NCBI RefSeq assembly: GCF_008801835.1
Contig: NZ_VZOW01000007.1
Coordinates: 124,001 to 188,000, forward strand
Direction: 5' to 3'
From: Cupriavidus pauculus
GTDB taxonomy: Bacteria > Pseudomonadota > Gammaproteobacteria > Burkholderiales > Burkholderiaceae
DNA: 64,000 bases
Positions 45,446 through 56,646 of this stretch are shown here, piece after piece. A program made the translations under genes and the position numbers. The notes beneath the pieces are model-generated. The model saw nothing but the letters and a program-made list of their open reading frames with translations, did not search any database and had not been told where the DNA came from. How positions within the stretch are numbered: the first letter of the stretch is position 1; each line of letters opens with the position of its first letter.

Positions 45446-45949
45446 ATGGTCGACAAGACAACCTTTCGTGACGCGATGGCCGGCCTGGGCGCCGCCGTCA
45501 ATGTCGTCACCACCGACGGCCCGGCCGGCATGGCCGGCTGCACGGCGTCCGCCGTGTGCGCGGTGACCGATGAGCCGCCCACGCTGCTGGTCTGCATCCA
45601 TCGCGCCAGCCGCAACAATGCGGCGATGCGCGCCAACGGCAGGCTGTGTGTGAACGTGCTGAGCGCCGAACAGCGCGATGTGGCGATGCGCTTTGCCGAC
45701 AAGGAGCTGTCGATCGACGCGCGTTTTGCCGGTGCCGCGTGGGACCGGCTGGTGACCGGCGCGCCGGTGTTGCATGGCGCGGTGTCCGCACTCGATTGCG
45801 AGATCGTATCGGTGACCGAAGTCGGCACGCATACCGTGTTTTTCTGCGAAATCAAGGCCGCGCAAACCGCCAGCGATAGGGACGGCCTGATCTATTTCGG
45901 CCGCGACTTCCATCGCGTCGGCGCCGCCGCGCTATCGGCCGCGGCGTGA
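45446..45949 (+). CDS. NAD(P)H:flavin reductase component
   Basis: A 167-residue FMN-reductase-like domain protein. It opens FRDAMAGLGAAVNVVTTDGPAG and contains the family GCTASAVCAVTDEPPTLLVC and FCEIKAA stretches. Such reductases supply FMNH2 to two-component monooxygenases and, like NtaB or HpaC, diffuse freely in the cytoplasm. Placement between the monooxygenase and the MFS gene makes it the partner. Its stop overlaps the next start (GTGA). Confidence 0.88.
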   Translation: MVDKTTFRDAMAGLGAAVNVVTTDGPAGMAGCTASAVCAVTDEPPTLLVCIHRASRNNAAMRANGRLCVNVLSAEQRDVAMRFADKELSIDARFAGAAWDRLVTGAPVLHGAVSALDCEIVSVTEVGTHTVFFCEIKAAQTASDRDGLIYFGRDFHRVGAAALSAAA

Positions 45950-47169
45950 GCATGCCGGCATCGCCCTCACGCGGCAAACTGTTCTCGATCGTGATCCTGT
46001 TGCTGGCCGAAGTGGCGGCAATGGGCGTGTGGTTTTCCGCCAGCACGGCTGTGGCGGTGATCAAGCGCACTCATTCGATCAGCGCCTTCGATGAAGCGCT
46101 GCTGACCAGCGCCGTGCAGTTCGGCTTCGTGGCCGGCACGCTGGCATCCGCGCTGCTTTCCCTGGCCGATCGCTACGATCTGCGGCGCCTGTTCGCGGGC
46201 TCGGCGTTGCTGGCGGCCATCGCCACGGGCGCGCTGGCCTTCCTGCCGCCAACCGGCGGGGCGGTGGCGGTGCTGCGCTTTGTCACCGGCATGTGCATGG
46301 CCGGCGTGTATCCAGTGGGCATGCGGCTTGCCGCCACCTGGGCGCAACGCGATTTGGGTTTGCTGATCGGCTTGCTGGTGGGCGCGTTGACACTGGGATC
46401 GGCCAGCCCGCATCTGGTGGCGGCCACCGGCGGCGCAGACTGGCGCACGATTTACGGCGTGGCCGCGGCCTGCGCCGCGTGCGCGGCGGCAATCATCGGG
46501 CTGGCTGGCATCGGTCCGCATCTGAAGCGCGCCGCGCGCATCGACCTGTCCAAGATCGCGCAGGCATGGCGTCAGCCTGCCGTGCGGCTGGCCAATCTCG
46601 GCTATCTCGGCCATATGTGGGAGCTTTACGCGATGTGGGCGTGGTTGGCGCTGTTCCTGCAACAGACGCTGGCGGCCCGCGGCGCCACCGACGCGCGCAC
46701 CGATGCGGAACTGCTGACCTTCACGGTGATTGCCATCGGCGCGCTGGGCGCGTGGCTCGGCGGCTGGCTGGCCGACCGCGTGGGGCGCACCGCGGTGACG
46801 ATCGGCGCGATGGCCGTCAGCGCATCGTGCGCCGCAGCGATGGGCTGGCTCGGCGCGGCGCCGATGACCGTGCTGGTGGCAGTCGCGCTGGTATGGGGCG
46901 TATCGGTCATCGCCGACTCCGCGCAGTTTTCCGCAAGCGTGACCGAACTGGCCGATCCCTCGTCCATCGGCACGTTGCTGACCGCGCAAACCTGCGCCGG
47001 ATTTCTGCTGACGCTGGTCAGCATCCACCTGCTCCCCGACGTGGTGGCGCTGCTGGGGTGGCGCGGTGGCTTCGGCATGCTCGCTATCGGCCCGGCGCTC
47101 GGCTGCGTGGCGATGTGGCGGCTCAGGCAACATCCGGACGCCGTGAAACTGGCGGGCGGGCGGCGCTAG
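45946..47169 (+). CDS. MFS transporter (cyanate/nitrate-permease-like) of the monooxygenase cassette
   Basis: A 407-residue major facilitator with 12 helices and an alanine-rich sequence. Motif A appears as LSLADRYDLRRLFAGS and later GGWLADRVGRTAVTIG. The sequence resembles the CynX/NimT branch, whose members move small anions. It starts at the GTG overlapping the flavin reductase stop; the ATG at 45952 is an alternative. It should import the monooxygenase substrate or export a product; the direction cannot be told from sequence. Confidence 0.85.
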   Translation: MSMPASPSRGKLFSIVILLLAEVAAMGVWFSASTAVAVIKRTHSISAFDEALLTSAVQFGFVAGTLASALLSLADRYDLRRLFAGSALLAAIATGALAFLPPTGGAVAVLRFVTGMCMAGVYPVGMRLAATWAQRDLGLLIGLLVGALTLGSASPHLVAATGGADWRTIYGVAAACAACAAAIIGLAGIGPHLKRAARIDLSKIAQAWRQPAVRLANLGYLGHMWELYAMWAWLALFLQQTLAARGATDARTDAELLTFTVIAIGALGAWLGGWLADRVGRTAVTIGAMAVSASCAAAMGWLGAAPMTVLVAVALVWGVSVIADSAQFSASVTELADPSSIGTLLTAQTCAGFLLTLVSIHLLPDVVALLGWRGGFGMLAIGPALGCVAMWRLRQHPDAVKLAGGRR

Positions 47170-47402
47170 GCGCAAGCGCCGTGCCGACAAACGGGTGAAG
47201 CCGCCTTTGCGGCACTTGCGAGCGGCCGCGCTGCCGCGCCGGAGATGGCGTCCGACACACCATTGCGGTGTCGTCCTACGTGCATGCGCCAGCGTATTTT
47301 CTACACTGTCCTCTAGCGCCGCTTCCCATGCAACGCGTCGCCGCTGGCGACGGTCCGTTGACGGGGACCCGGCCTTTTCGAACCGATCATAGGAGCGTGA
47401 CC

Positions 47403-47588
47403 ATGAACAAGGACCAAGTGAAAGGCCGTGTGAACGAAGCCAAGGGCAAGGCCAAGGAGCTGGCCGGCAAGGTGACCGGCAAGGCGTCCACGGAAGTCAA
47501 GGGCAAGGCCGAGCAGGTAGCGGGCCGCACGCAGGCTGCCTATGGCGACGCCAAGGAAGACATGAAGAAGAACCGGAATCCGCGCTGA
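47403..47588 (+). CDS. CsbD-family stress protein
   Basis: A 61-residue hydrophilic protein. It opens MNKDQVKGRVNEAKGKAKEL and contains the repeated KGKAEQVAGR motif of the CsbD family, whose members are induced under general or cell-envelope stress, though their action is not known. TAGGAG lies nine bases before the ATG. It is monocistronic, with its own terminator downstream. Confidence 0.93.
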   Translation: MNKDQVKGRVNEAKGKAKELAGKVTGKASTEVKGKAEQVAGRTQAAYGDAKEDMKKNRNPR

Positions 47589-47654
47589 GCGGAAACCCCT
47601 GCGAACTGGCGTGCGCTGCGGCACGGCGCGCGCCAGTGAAAAATGCAGTCACGG

Positions 47655-47690
47655 AAGGCGGGGCGCGATGCCCCGCCTTTTCTCTTTTCT
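47655..47690 (+). terminator. Rho-independent terminator after csbD-like gene
   Basis: GGCGGGGC and GCCCCGCC pair across a five-base loop, extended by AA/TT, and are followed by TTTTCTCTTTT. It is strong on the plus strand and only weak on the minus strand. Confidence 0.88.
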
Positions 47691-47732
47691 GTTGGCAACA
47701 ACCGTTGGTAACGACCGCGATCCTGCCTGCGA

Positions 47733-49187
47733 TCAGGACGCCGCCGCTCCATCGATTTGCGGCAGCACGCGCCCGGGGTTGAGCAGGTTCTTGGGATCGA
47801 GCGCGCGCTTCACCTGCCACATCAATTCCAGTTCCACCTGCGATTTGTATTGCCGGAGATCGTCGCGCTTGGCCACCCCGATGCCATGTTCCGCGGAGAT
47901 CGAACCGTTCTCGGCATGGGCCAGCCCATCGACCAGATCGGACACGGGCTTGTACCACTGCGCAAGGAACGATTTTGCGTCGCGGTCGCGCGGCCGCAGC
48001 GGATTGAAGTGGACGTTGCCGTCGCCCATGTGACCGTAGATCACCATGCGCGTAGCGGGCTCCAGCGCCAGCACGTCGGCCGATGCCTTTTCGATGAACT
48101 GGGCGATGCGCGACACCGGCACCGAGATATCGCATTTGATGCTGCCGCCGGTGCGGGTCTGGGCGTCCGAGATTTCTTCACGGATACGCCAGAACTGCTG
48201 GATGTCGGCCAGGCTCGAAGCGACGGCGGCGTCTACCACCCAGCCGTTGCCGAGGCCCGTTTCGAGGATTTCCATCAGCGTCGCGTTCAGGCTGTCCTCG
48301 TCGGCGCCCGAGGTCAGTTCGATCAGCACCATCCAGTCGTGCCGCGCGGGTAGCGGCGACGGCGCGTTGCCCAGGTATTCGAGCACGAGATCGAGCGCGG
48401 GCGCCGAGATCAGCTCGAAGGCGGTGACCGCGCCGCCCGACAACGCACGCGCTTGGCCAAGCAGTTGCACGGCCGCTGCGGGGCTTTGCACCGCGACGAA
48501 CGCCACCGCCGTGGCGCGCGGCTGCGGCATCAGCTTGAGCACCGCGCCGGTGATGATGCCGAGCGTGCCCTCCGCCCCAACAAACAAATGCTTGAGGTCG
48601 TATCCGGTGTTGTCTTTGCGCAGCCCCTTGAGCGACGAAAACACGCGCCCGTCGGGCAGCACGACTTCGATCCCCAACACCAGGTCGCGCATATTGCCGT
48701 AGCGCAGCACTGCCGTGCCGCCGGCATTGGTCGACAGATTGCCGCCGATCTGGCATGACCCCTCGGAGCCGATGCGCAAGGGAAACAGCCGCCCGTTTTC
48801 GTCGGCGGTGGCGCGTGCGGCCGACAGCGTGACGCCTGCCTCGACGGTCATGGTGTCGTTGACCGTGTCGACGGCCAGCACGCGATTCATCTTCTTCAGG
48901 CTGACCACCACTGCCGTGCCGCTGTCGTCCGGCACGGCGCCGCCCATCAGCGACGTGTTGCCGCCCTGCGGCACCACCGGCACGTCATGCGCGTAGCACC
49001 AGGCCATCACGCGGCTGACCTGTTCGGTGGACGACGGCATCACCACCAGCGGCGATTTGCCGCGATAGATGCGGCGATAGTCGGTGACGAACGATTCGGT
49101 ATCGGCGTCGGCTACCAGGCAGCCGTTGGCGCCAACGATGTCCTGCATGGCATGCAGCAGAACGTCTTGAGAGGGCAGTGAGGTCAT
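47733..49187 (-). CDS. FAD-binding 2-hydroxy-acid dehydrogenase (D-lactate/2-hydroxyglutarate type)
   Basis: A 484-residue GlcD-family flavoprotein. The PCMH FAD-binding part includes VVPQGGNTSLMGGAVPD and EGSCQIGGNLSTNAGGTAVLRYGNMRDLV. The C-terminal part has the metal/substrate motifs YGHMGDGNVHFNPL and NGSISAEHGIGVAKRDDL. It would oxidise a D-2-hydroxy acid and reduce quinone or ETF. The start at 49187 is ten bases after the aldolase stop, making it the last gene of the sugar-acid operon. It could oxidise tartronate- or glycerate-type products of the aldolase step. Confidence 0.9.
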   Translation of the reverse strand: MTSLPSQDVLLHAMQDIVGANGCLVADADTESFVTDYRRIYRGKSPLVVMPSSTEQVSRVMAWCYAHDVPVVPQGGNTSLMGGAVPDDSGTAVVVSLKKMNRVLAVDTVNDTMTVEAGVTLSAARATADENGRLFPLRIGSEGSCQIGGNLSTNAGGTAVLRYGNMRDLVLGIEVVLPDGRVFSSLKGLRKDNTGYDLKHLFVGAEGTLGIITGAVLKLMPQPRATAVAFVAVQSPAAAVQLLGQARALSGGAVTAFELISAPALDLVLEYLGNAPSPLPARHDWMVLIELTSGADEDSLNATLMEILETGLGNGWVVDAAVASSLADIQQFWRIREEISDAQTRTGGSIKCDISVPVSRIAQFIEKASADVLALEPATRMVIYGHMGDGNVHFNPLRPRDRDAKSFLAQWYKPVSDLVDGLAHAENGSISAEHGIGVAKRDDLRQYKSQVELELMWQVKRALDPKNLLNPGRVLPQIDGAAAS

Positions 49188-49196
49188 CTTCAACAA

Positions 49197-50000
49197 TCAG
49201 TAGGCGGCGCCGGGCGCGTCGATGCGTTGCGCGCGATCCGGCAGGAATTCGGCGGCCAGCTTGCGCGCCGCGTTGGCGAAGACCAGCACGTCGACGCCGG
49301 TGGCCACGAAGGTGCAGCCCAGTTCCAGATAACGACGCGCGAGCGCGTTGTCTGAAGTGAGCGTGCCGGCGGCCTTGCCGCTGGCCACGATGGTGCGCAT
49401 CGCGCTTTCGATCTGCGCCTGCACATCGGGATGGCCCGGATTGCCGCGGTGGCCCATCGACGCAGCCAGGTCGGCCGGACCGATGAATACGCCGTCGACG
49501 CCCTCCACGGCGCAGATCGCTTCCAGGTTTTGCATGGCGGTTACGGTTTCGGCCTGCACCAGCAGGCACACCTCGTCGTCGGCCACGTCCAGATAGTCCT
49601 TGCGCGCCGTCCATTGCGACACACGCGCCACGGCGCTGCCCACCCCGCGCACGCCGAAGGGCGGGTAGCGTGTGGCGCGCACCAGCGCGGCGGCCTGCTC
49701 GGCGGTATCGACCATCGGGATCAGCAGCGTGCGCGCGCCGATATCGAGCAGTTGCTTGATCAGCGCGGTTTCGCCAGAGACGGCGCGCACCACGGGCTGC
49801 GACCGATAGGGCGCCAGCACCTGCAGCGTTTGCAGGATGGTGCGCACATCGTTGGGCGCATGTTCGCCATCGACCAGCAGCCAGTCGAAGCCGGCCGTCG
49901 CGCTGACTTCGGCCAGATAGGGCGTGGCGCCGGACATCCAGAGGCCGATTTGCGCCTGGCGCGCGGCCAGCGCGGTCTTGAACGGGTTGTGTGCGGGCAT
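49197..50000 (-). CDS. HpcH/HpaI-family class II aldolase
   Basis: A 267-residue aldolase of the 4-hydroxy-2-oxoheptanedioate / 2-keto-3-deoxyglucarate type, cleaving 2-keto-3-deoxy acids to pyruvate and an aldehyde. Typical motifs are [14 protein letters not shown], the conserved arginine in VRAVSGE, the metal-binding [10 protein letters not shown] and [29 protein letters not shown] precedes the ATG. It follows the semialdehyde dehydrogenase by 25 bases. In context it probably splits the keto-deoxy acid made by the UxaA-type dehydratase. Confidence 0.9.
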   Translation of the reverse strand: MPAHNPFKTALAARQAQIGLWMSGATPYLAEVSATAGFDWLLVDGEHAPNDVRTILQTLQVLAPYRSQPVVRAVSGETALIKQLLDIGARTLLIPMVDTAEQAAALVRATRYPPFGVRGVGSAVARVSQWTARKDYLDVADDEVCLLVQAETVTAMQNLEAICAVEGVDGVFIGPADLAASMGHRGNPGHPDVQAQIESAMRTIVASGKAAGTLTSDNALARRYLELGCTFVATGVDVLVFANAARKLAAEFLPDRAQRIDAPGAAY

Positions 50001-50025
50001 GGGGGTTGTCTCCTGTCGGGTGGGC

Positions 50026-51504
<1,479 letters not shown>

Positions 51505-51522
51505 GAGGAATGCGAAGAAAAG

Positions 51523-53046
51523 TTAGCTGACGATGCCGACATGCCAGGGCACGAATTCATGATCGCCGAGCCCCAGCAGTTCGCTCTTGGTGGGAGCGCC
51601 CGATGCCGCGCGCAGGATGTGCTCGAAGATCCGTTCGCCCATCTGCGCAACGCTCAGTTCGCCATCGAGCACCAGACCGCAGTTGATGTCCATGTCTTCT
51701 TCCAGGCGGCGATACATCGGCGAATTCGATGCCAGCTTGATGGTGGGCGCGGGCTTGGAGCCGAACATCGAACCGCGCCCGGTGGTAAAGCAGATCAGGT
51801 TGGCGCCGCTGGCGATCTGGCCGGTTGCGGCCACTGGGTCGTAGCCTGGTGAATCCATGAAGACGAAGCCCGCGGTGTCGATCGGCTCGGCATATTCGTA
51901 CACCGCCTGCAGCGGCGTGGTGCCGCCTTTCATGGCCGACCCCAGCGACTTTTCGAAGATGTTGGCCAGGCCGCCCTGCTGGTTGCCGTGGCCGACCACG
52001 CCGTTGAATTGGGCGTTGTGTCCCGCCGTGTAGCGTTCCCACCAGGCCAGTCTGTCGAGCAGCTTCTGGCCCACTTCCGGCGTGACCGCGCGGCGCGTCA
52101 GCATGTATTCCACGCCGTGGATCTCGGGCGTTTCTGACAGGATCGCCGTGCCGCCGTGGCGCACCAGGATATCCATGGCCGCGCCCAGCGCCGGATTGGC
52201 GGTGATGCCCGAAAACCCGTCGGAGCCGCCGCATTCCAGGCCGATCTTCAGATGGCTGGCGCTGACCGCTTGCCGCGTGCATGCGTTGGCGGCGGGCAGC
52301 ATGGCCTCGATGGCGCGGATGCCCGCCTCGATGGTGGCGCGCGTGCCGCCAGTGTCCTGCATCACCAGCGTATGGAGGTTTTCGCCGGGCGTGAGCCCCT
52401 GCGAGTCCACCAATGACGCCACCTGATTGCGCTCGCAGCCCAGTCCGACGATCAGCACCCCGGCCAGGTTGGGGTGGCGCGCGTAGCCTGCCAGCGTGCG
52501 GCGCAGCAGATCGAAATGCTCGCTGGGCGACGACATGCCGCAACCGCTGCTTTGCGCGAACGCGGCCACGCCGTCGACGTTGGGATAGGCCGCCAGCCGC
52601 TCCGGCGTGAAATGCGCGGCGATGTGCTTGATGACGGTGGCCGAGCAGTTCACCGATGAAAGAATGCCGATGAAATTGCGCGTGCCCACGCGGCCGTCCG
52701 GGCGCACGTAGCCCATGAACGTGGCGCGCTCGGCTTCGGGCACATAGTCCACGGGCCGCACGTCACGACAGAATTCCGGATCGCGATAGAAATCGACGAG
52801 TCGCAGGTTATGGCTGTGCACGTGGTCGCCCGCCGCGATGTCGCGATCGGCCACGCCGATCACGGTGTCGTACTTGCGAATCTGTTCGCCGCGCGCAATC
52901 GCACGCGCGGCGATCTTGTGTCCGGCAGGCACCTGGGCGCGCATGCGCACGCCAAGCGCTTCCAGCGGCTGGCCCAGCGTCAGATCGGTTCGGGCGATCA
53001 GGACGTTGTCGTTGGCGTGCAGACGAATGACGGGAGAAAGGGTCAC
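51523..53046 (-). CDS. UxaA/GarD-family sugar-acid dehydratase
   Basis: A 507-residue enzyme with an N-terminal SAF domain (residues 5-80) and the UxaA/GarD catalytic part. Conserved stretches are GYVRPDGRVGTRNFIGILSSVNCS, SSGCGMSS, GLGCERNQ, LECGGSDGFSGITANPALG and FTTGRGSMFG. The family dehydrates altronate, galactarate or similar aldonic and aldaric acids using iron. It starts at GTG 53046. It is followed downstream by semialdehyde dehydrogenase and aldolase genes and preceded by a Bug receptor, consistent with a sugar-acid pathway. Confidence 0.88.
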   Translation of the reverse strand: MTLSPVIRLHANDNVLIARTDLTLGQPLEALGVRMRAQVPAGHKIAARAIARGEQIRKYDTVIGVADRDIAAGDHVHSHNLRLVDFYRDPEFCRDVRPVDYVPEAERATFMGYVRPDGRVGTRNFIGILSSVNCSATVIKHIAAHFTPERLAAYPNVDGVAAFAQSSGCGMSSPSEHFDLLRRTLAGYARHPNLAGVLIVGLGCERNQVASLVDSQGLTPGENLHTLVMQDTGGTRATIEAGIRAIEAMLPAANACTRQAVSASHLKIGLECGGSDGFSGITANPALGAAMDILVRHGGTAILSETPEIHGVEYMLTRRAVTPEVGQKLLDRLAWWERYTAGHNAQFNGVVGHGNQQGGLANIFEKSLGSAMKGGTTPLQAVYEYAEPIDTAGFVFMDSPGYDPVAATGQIASGANLICFTTGRGSMFGSKPAPTIKLASNSPMYRRLEEDMDINCGLVLDGELSVAQMGERIFEHILRAASGAPTKSELLGLGDHEFVPWHVGIVS

Positions 53047-53067
53047 GTTTGAAAGATGCGTTGCGGG

Positions 53068-54090
53068 TTAGCTCTGCGCGAGCATTTCCTTGAGCTTCAG
53101 GCGCTTGATCAACTGCGTTTCCTGGGCGTAGACCGTCGCCACGTATTTCTTGTAGTCGGGTCCGTCCAGGTACATCAGGGGGGCGTCCAGGCGCGCGGCG
53201 ACGGACTTGAACTCCGGGCTGGCCACGGCGGCGCGGAACGCCTCGCGCAGCCTGGTCTCGATGGCCGGCGGCAGGCCCTTGGGTGCACCGATGCCGTTGG
53301 GCGCTTCCACCACCACGTCGTAGCCAAGTTCCTTGAGCGTCGGCGTGTCCTTGAAGCGGGGCGTGCGCTGCTCGCCCCAGGTTGCCAGCAGGCGCAGCTT
53401 GCCGCCTTCGACATGCGGCGCCCACGAGCTGGAATCGGCCAGCAGGTCCACCTGGTTGGCCAGCACGTCCTGCAGCGCGGCGGAGCCGCCCTTGTAAGCG
53501 ATGGCGTTGAACTTCACACCAGCGGCCAGCGCGAACTGTTCCATGCCGACGTGCGTGGCGCCGCCGATGCCGGCATGCGCATAAGTGACGCGGCCAGGGT
53601 TGGCGCGCGCTTCTGCAATCACGTCGGCCAGCGTCTTGAAGCGCGAGGCCGATGGCACGGCAATGCCGAACGTCTGGCCCGAGGTGCGCGCCAGATATGT
53701 GAGGTCGGTGCGCGGATCGAGTTGCAGCATGCCGAGCTGCGAGAAGCGCGTGACCGAAATCGGCACCTGGCCGATGGTGTAGCCATCGGGATTGGCGCGT
53801 GACAGCGCCTTGGTGCCGATCATTCCCGACGCGCCGGCGCGGTTTTCCACCACGATCGACTGTTTAAGGATGCCGGATGCCACCTGGCACAGCGCACGCA
53901 TTGACTGGTCGGCCGTGCCGCCGACGGGCCACGGGCAGATGAAAGTGATGGGACGCTCGGGATACTCGGCAGCTGCGCGCGCCACGCCCGGGATCAGCAG
54001 GCTGGCGCCGCTCGCGGCGGCAGCGGTGGCCGCGGCGCCGCCCAGCAACAGGCGGCGGCGCATCGGGTTGGCGGGATGGCGGTCAGTCAT
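53068..54090 (-). CDS. Bug-family (TctC-like) periplasmic solute receptor 3
   Basis: A 340-residue secreted receptor. The N-terminus carries a twin-arginine-like signal (MRRRLLLGGAAATAAAASGAS). The Bug motifs CPWPVGGTADQSMRALCQ, VVENRAGASGMIGTKALS and AYKGGSAALQDVLANQ are present. GGAGACATCCCC precedes the ATG. It is the first gene of the leftward sugar-acid operon, 21 bases before the dehydratase, and probably binds the sugar acid. It is divergent from a LysR regulator. Confidence 0.88.
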   Translation of the reverse strand: MTDRHPANPMRRRLLLGGAAATAAAASGASLLIPGVARAAAEYPERPITFICPWPVGGTADQSMRALCQVASGILKQSIVVENRAGASGMIGTKALSRANPDGYTIGQVPISVTRFSQLGMLQLDPRTDLTYLARTSGQTFGIAVPSASRFKTLADVIAEARANPGRVTYAHAGIGGATHVGMEQFALAAGVKFNAIAYKGGSAALQDVLANQVDLLADSSSWAPHVEGGKLRLLATWGEQRTPRFKDTPTLKELGYDVVVEAPNGIGAPKGLPPAIETRLREAFRAAVASPEFKSVAARLDAPLMYLDGPDYKKYVATVYAQETQLIKRLKLKEMLAQS

Positions 54091-54231
54091 GGGGATGTCT
54101 CCAACATTGTTGTATGTCGCGGCAAGGTCGGCGCCTACCGCTCTGCATGCGATTGTCAGGGCGATCAACATAACCATCCAATAGAAAATCGGCATTGCTT
54201 CATAACCTGCGGGTTTAGTAGACTCGCGGCC

Positions 54232-55218
54232 ATGGCCCATATCGATCGCGCCTTCCGCTCCAATATCAAGCTGCGCCACCTGCAATTGCTGGTGGCGCTG
54301 GACGAGTTCCGCCATCTGGGGCGTACCGCAGAATTTCTTTCGGTCAGCCAGCCGGCCGTGTCGAAGGTGTTGGCCGAGGTGGAAAAGATGCTGGGCATGA
54401 CGCTGTTCACGCGCTCCACGCGCGGCACGGAACCCACCGCGGCTGGCGCTTCGCTGGTGCGGTTTGCGCGCTCGGTGCTGGCCCAGTACGATCTCACGCG
54501 CGACGAGATCGAGGCCGAAGCCAGCGGCGCGGCCGGTCGTGTGCGCGTGGGATCGATGAGCGCCGCGCTGCCGGTGCTGGTGGCCGGCGCGGTGACGCGC
54601 CTGAAGCAGCGTGCGCCACGCGCCACGGTGCTGATCGAGGAGGGCGACCTCACGCACCTGCTGCCGCGCCTGCGCCTGTCCGAGCTCGATGTGGTCGTGG
54701 GCCGGCTCGAACCCGCCTATGCCGCTCCCGACCTGTCGACGCAGGCGCTCTATGAGGACCCGATGGTGGCGATCGTCGCGCCGGACCACCCACTGGCGCG
54801 CAAGGCGCGGCCCGACTGGTCGGACCTGGCCCGGCATCCGCTGGTCATGCCGCCGCCGTGGGCGTCGCTGCGCGTCAAGATCGAGCAGGCCTTTCATCGG
54901 CACGGCCACCAGCCGCCCGCGGATGTGATGGAGTCGTCGTCGTATCTGGCGGTCACGACGTTCGTCGCGCAGCGCCACGCGGTAGGATTCGTGGCGCGCT
55001 CGGTGGGTCGGCAGTTGCAGTCCGAAGGACGCTTCCACGTGCTGCCGATGACGGTGCGGATCGATCTGCCGCCGATTGGACTGATGACATTGCGCGATCG
55101 CCGGCCCGCCCCCAGCGCTACCGAACTGATCGCCTGCCTGCAGGAGGAAGCGCGCCAGATCGCGAAGCCTCGCGGCAGATCCCGAAACCCTTTGAAGACC
55201 GTAGTCAGGACGTCATGA
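54232..55218 (+). CDS. LysR-family regulator of the sugar-acid operon (GbpR-like)
   Basis: A 328-residue LysR protein of the GbpR/CbbR type. The helix-turn-helix is RHLQLLVALDEFRHLGRTAEFLSVSQPAVSKVLAEVE. The C-terminal sensor domain (about 95-300) includes VVVGRLEPAYAAPDLSTQALYEDPMVAIVAP. GbpR-type proteins regulate sugar-acid uptake and use. It is divergent from the Bug receptor across 141 bases; CATAACC occurs twice there (near 54168 and 54200), a possible binding repeat. Its stop overlaps the oxidase start (ATGA). Confidence 0.87.
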   Translation: MAHIDRAFRSNIKLRHLQLLVALDEFRHLGRTAEFLSVSQPAVSKVLAEVEKMLGMTLFTRSTRGTEPTAAGASLVRFARSVLAQYDLTRDEIEAEASGAAGRVRVGSMSAALPVLVAGAVTRLKQRAPRATVLIEEGDLTHLLPRLRLSELDVVVGRLEPAYAAPDLSTQALYEDPMVAIVAPDHPLARKARPDWSDLARHPLVMPPPWASLRVKIEQAFHRHGHQPPADVMESSSYLAVTTFVAQRHAVGFVARSVGRQLQSEGRFHVLPMTVRIDLPPIGLMTLRDRRPAPSATELIACLQEEARQIAKPRGRSRNPLKTVVRTS

Positions 55219-56480
55219 CAGACGCAGCCAGAAATTCCCGCCGTACCGAAGTGGTGGTACTGGGCGCCGGCATTGTCGGTGTCTGCACCGCGCTGGCGCT
55301 GCAGCAGCGCGGCCACGCCGTTTGCCTGATCGACCGTAACGCGCCAGGGCGCGAGACGTCTTACGGCAACGCCGGCATCATCCAGCGCGAAGCAGTGCAG
55401 CCCTATGCGTTTCCGCGCGCATGGCAGGCCATCTTGCGCGTGGCCGCGCGGCGCGGCAATGACGTGCATTACCACCTGCGCGCGCTGCCTTCGCTGGTGC
55501 CGTCGCTGGCGCGCTACTGGCACGCGTCCGCGCCGCGGCGCTACGCGGCCACGGTGGCCGCCTACGCGGCATTGATCGAGCATTGCATCGACGAACATGC
55601 ACCGCTGGTCGAACGCGCTGGCGCGCAGGACCTGATTCGCAAATCGGGCTGGCTCGAGGCGTATCGCACGCCTGCCGCATTCGAGGCCGCCGCGCGCGAC
55701 GCGCAGGCGGTATCGACGCAGCACGCATTGCATACCGCGATTCTCGACGGCGACGCGCTGGCCGCCGCGGAACCCGCGCTGCAGCGCCGCCTGGCTGGCG
55801 CGGTGCACTGGCAAGACCCCTGGACCGTGAGCGATCCCGGCGAACTGGTGGCTCGCTATGCGGCGCTGTTCGAACGCGAAGGCGGCGTGTTTGTGCGCGG
55901 CGATGCCGATACGCTGCGCGCCGTCGGCAGCGGCTGGACCGTGCAGACCAGCGCGGGCGCGATCGACGCCGAACACGCGGTTATCGCGCTGGGACCGTGG
56001 GCGGCGGGACTGACGCAGAAGTTGGCGTACCGGCTGCCGCTGTTCGTCAAGCGCGGCTATCACCGCCACTATCACGTGCAGGACATGCCGCAAAAACCGC
56101 TGCTCGACGCGGAAAACGGCATCCTGCTGGCGCCGATGCGGCAGGGCCTGCGCCTGACCACGGGCGCGGAATTCGCCCATCACGAAGCGCCGCCCACGCC
56201 GGTGCAATCGGTGCGCGCGCAGCAATTGGCGGCTGAACTCGTGCGGCTGGGCGATCCGGTGGAAGCGCAGCCGTGGATGGGCGCGCGGCCCTGTATCGCC
56301 GACATGCGGCCGGTGGTCGGGCGTGCGCCGCGTCATGCCAACCTCTGGTTTCACTTCGGCCACGGCCACCAGGGACTGACGCTGGGCCCGGCTACGGCGC
56401 GGCTGCTGGCGGAACTGTTCGATCACGACCGGCCCTACGTCGACCCCGCACCGTACGATCCGCGCCGCTTCGGCGGCTGA
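55215..56480 (+). CDS. FAD-dependent D-amino-acid dehydrogenase-like oxidoreductase
   Basis: A 421-residue DadA-type flavoprotein of the DAO family. The N-terminal FAD motif is VVLGAGIVGVCTALALQQRGHAV and ETSYGNAGIIQ, and the C-terminal part has PCIADMRPVVGRAP and HGHQGLTLGPATARLL, as in D-amino-acid dehydrogenase small subunits. It may oxidise a D-amino acid, sarcosine-like amine or proline-type compound to an imine. It is translationally coupled to the LysR gene (ATGA), so it probably belongs to the same pathway, although its role in sugar-acid use is not obvious. Confidence 0.85.
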   Translation: MTDAARNSRRTEVVVLGAGIVGVCTALALQQRGHAVCLIDRNAPGRETSYGNAGIIQREAVQPYAFPRAWQAILRVAARRGNDVHYHLRALPSLVPSLARYWHASAPRRYAATVAAYAALIEHCIDEHAPLVERAGAQDLIRKSGWLEAYRTPAAFEAAARDAQAVSTQHALHTAILDGDALAAAEPALQRRLAGAVHWQDPWTVSDPGELVARYAALFEREGGVFVRGDADTLRAVGSGWTVQTSAGAIDAEHAVIALGPWAAGLTQKLAYRLPLFVKRGYHRHYHVQDMPQKPLLDAENGILLAPMRQGLRLTTGAEFAHHEAPPTPVQSVRAQQLAAELVRLGDPVEAQPWMGARPCIADMRPVVGRAPRHANLWFHFGHGHQGLTLGPATARLLAELFDHDRPYVDPAPYDPRRFGG

Positions 56481-56646
56481 AGGCGGCCGGGCACCGGCGC
56501 GCGCGATTCGCATGCGATGTCGCGGTGGCTCGCGCCGTCCAGCCGTCAACGACGCCGCCGTTCTGTCGATCCGCGCAATCCCGGTGTCCAACGCGCCAGG
56601 GCCGGTGTTAATCTCGCTGCAACTGCGAGCCCCCACCCACCGAACC

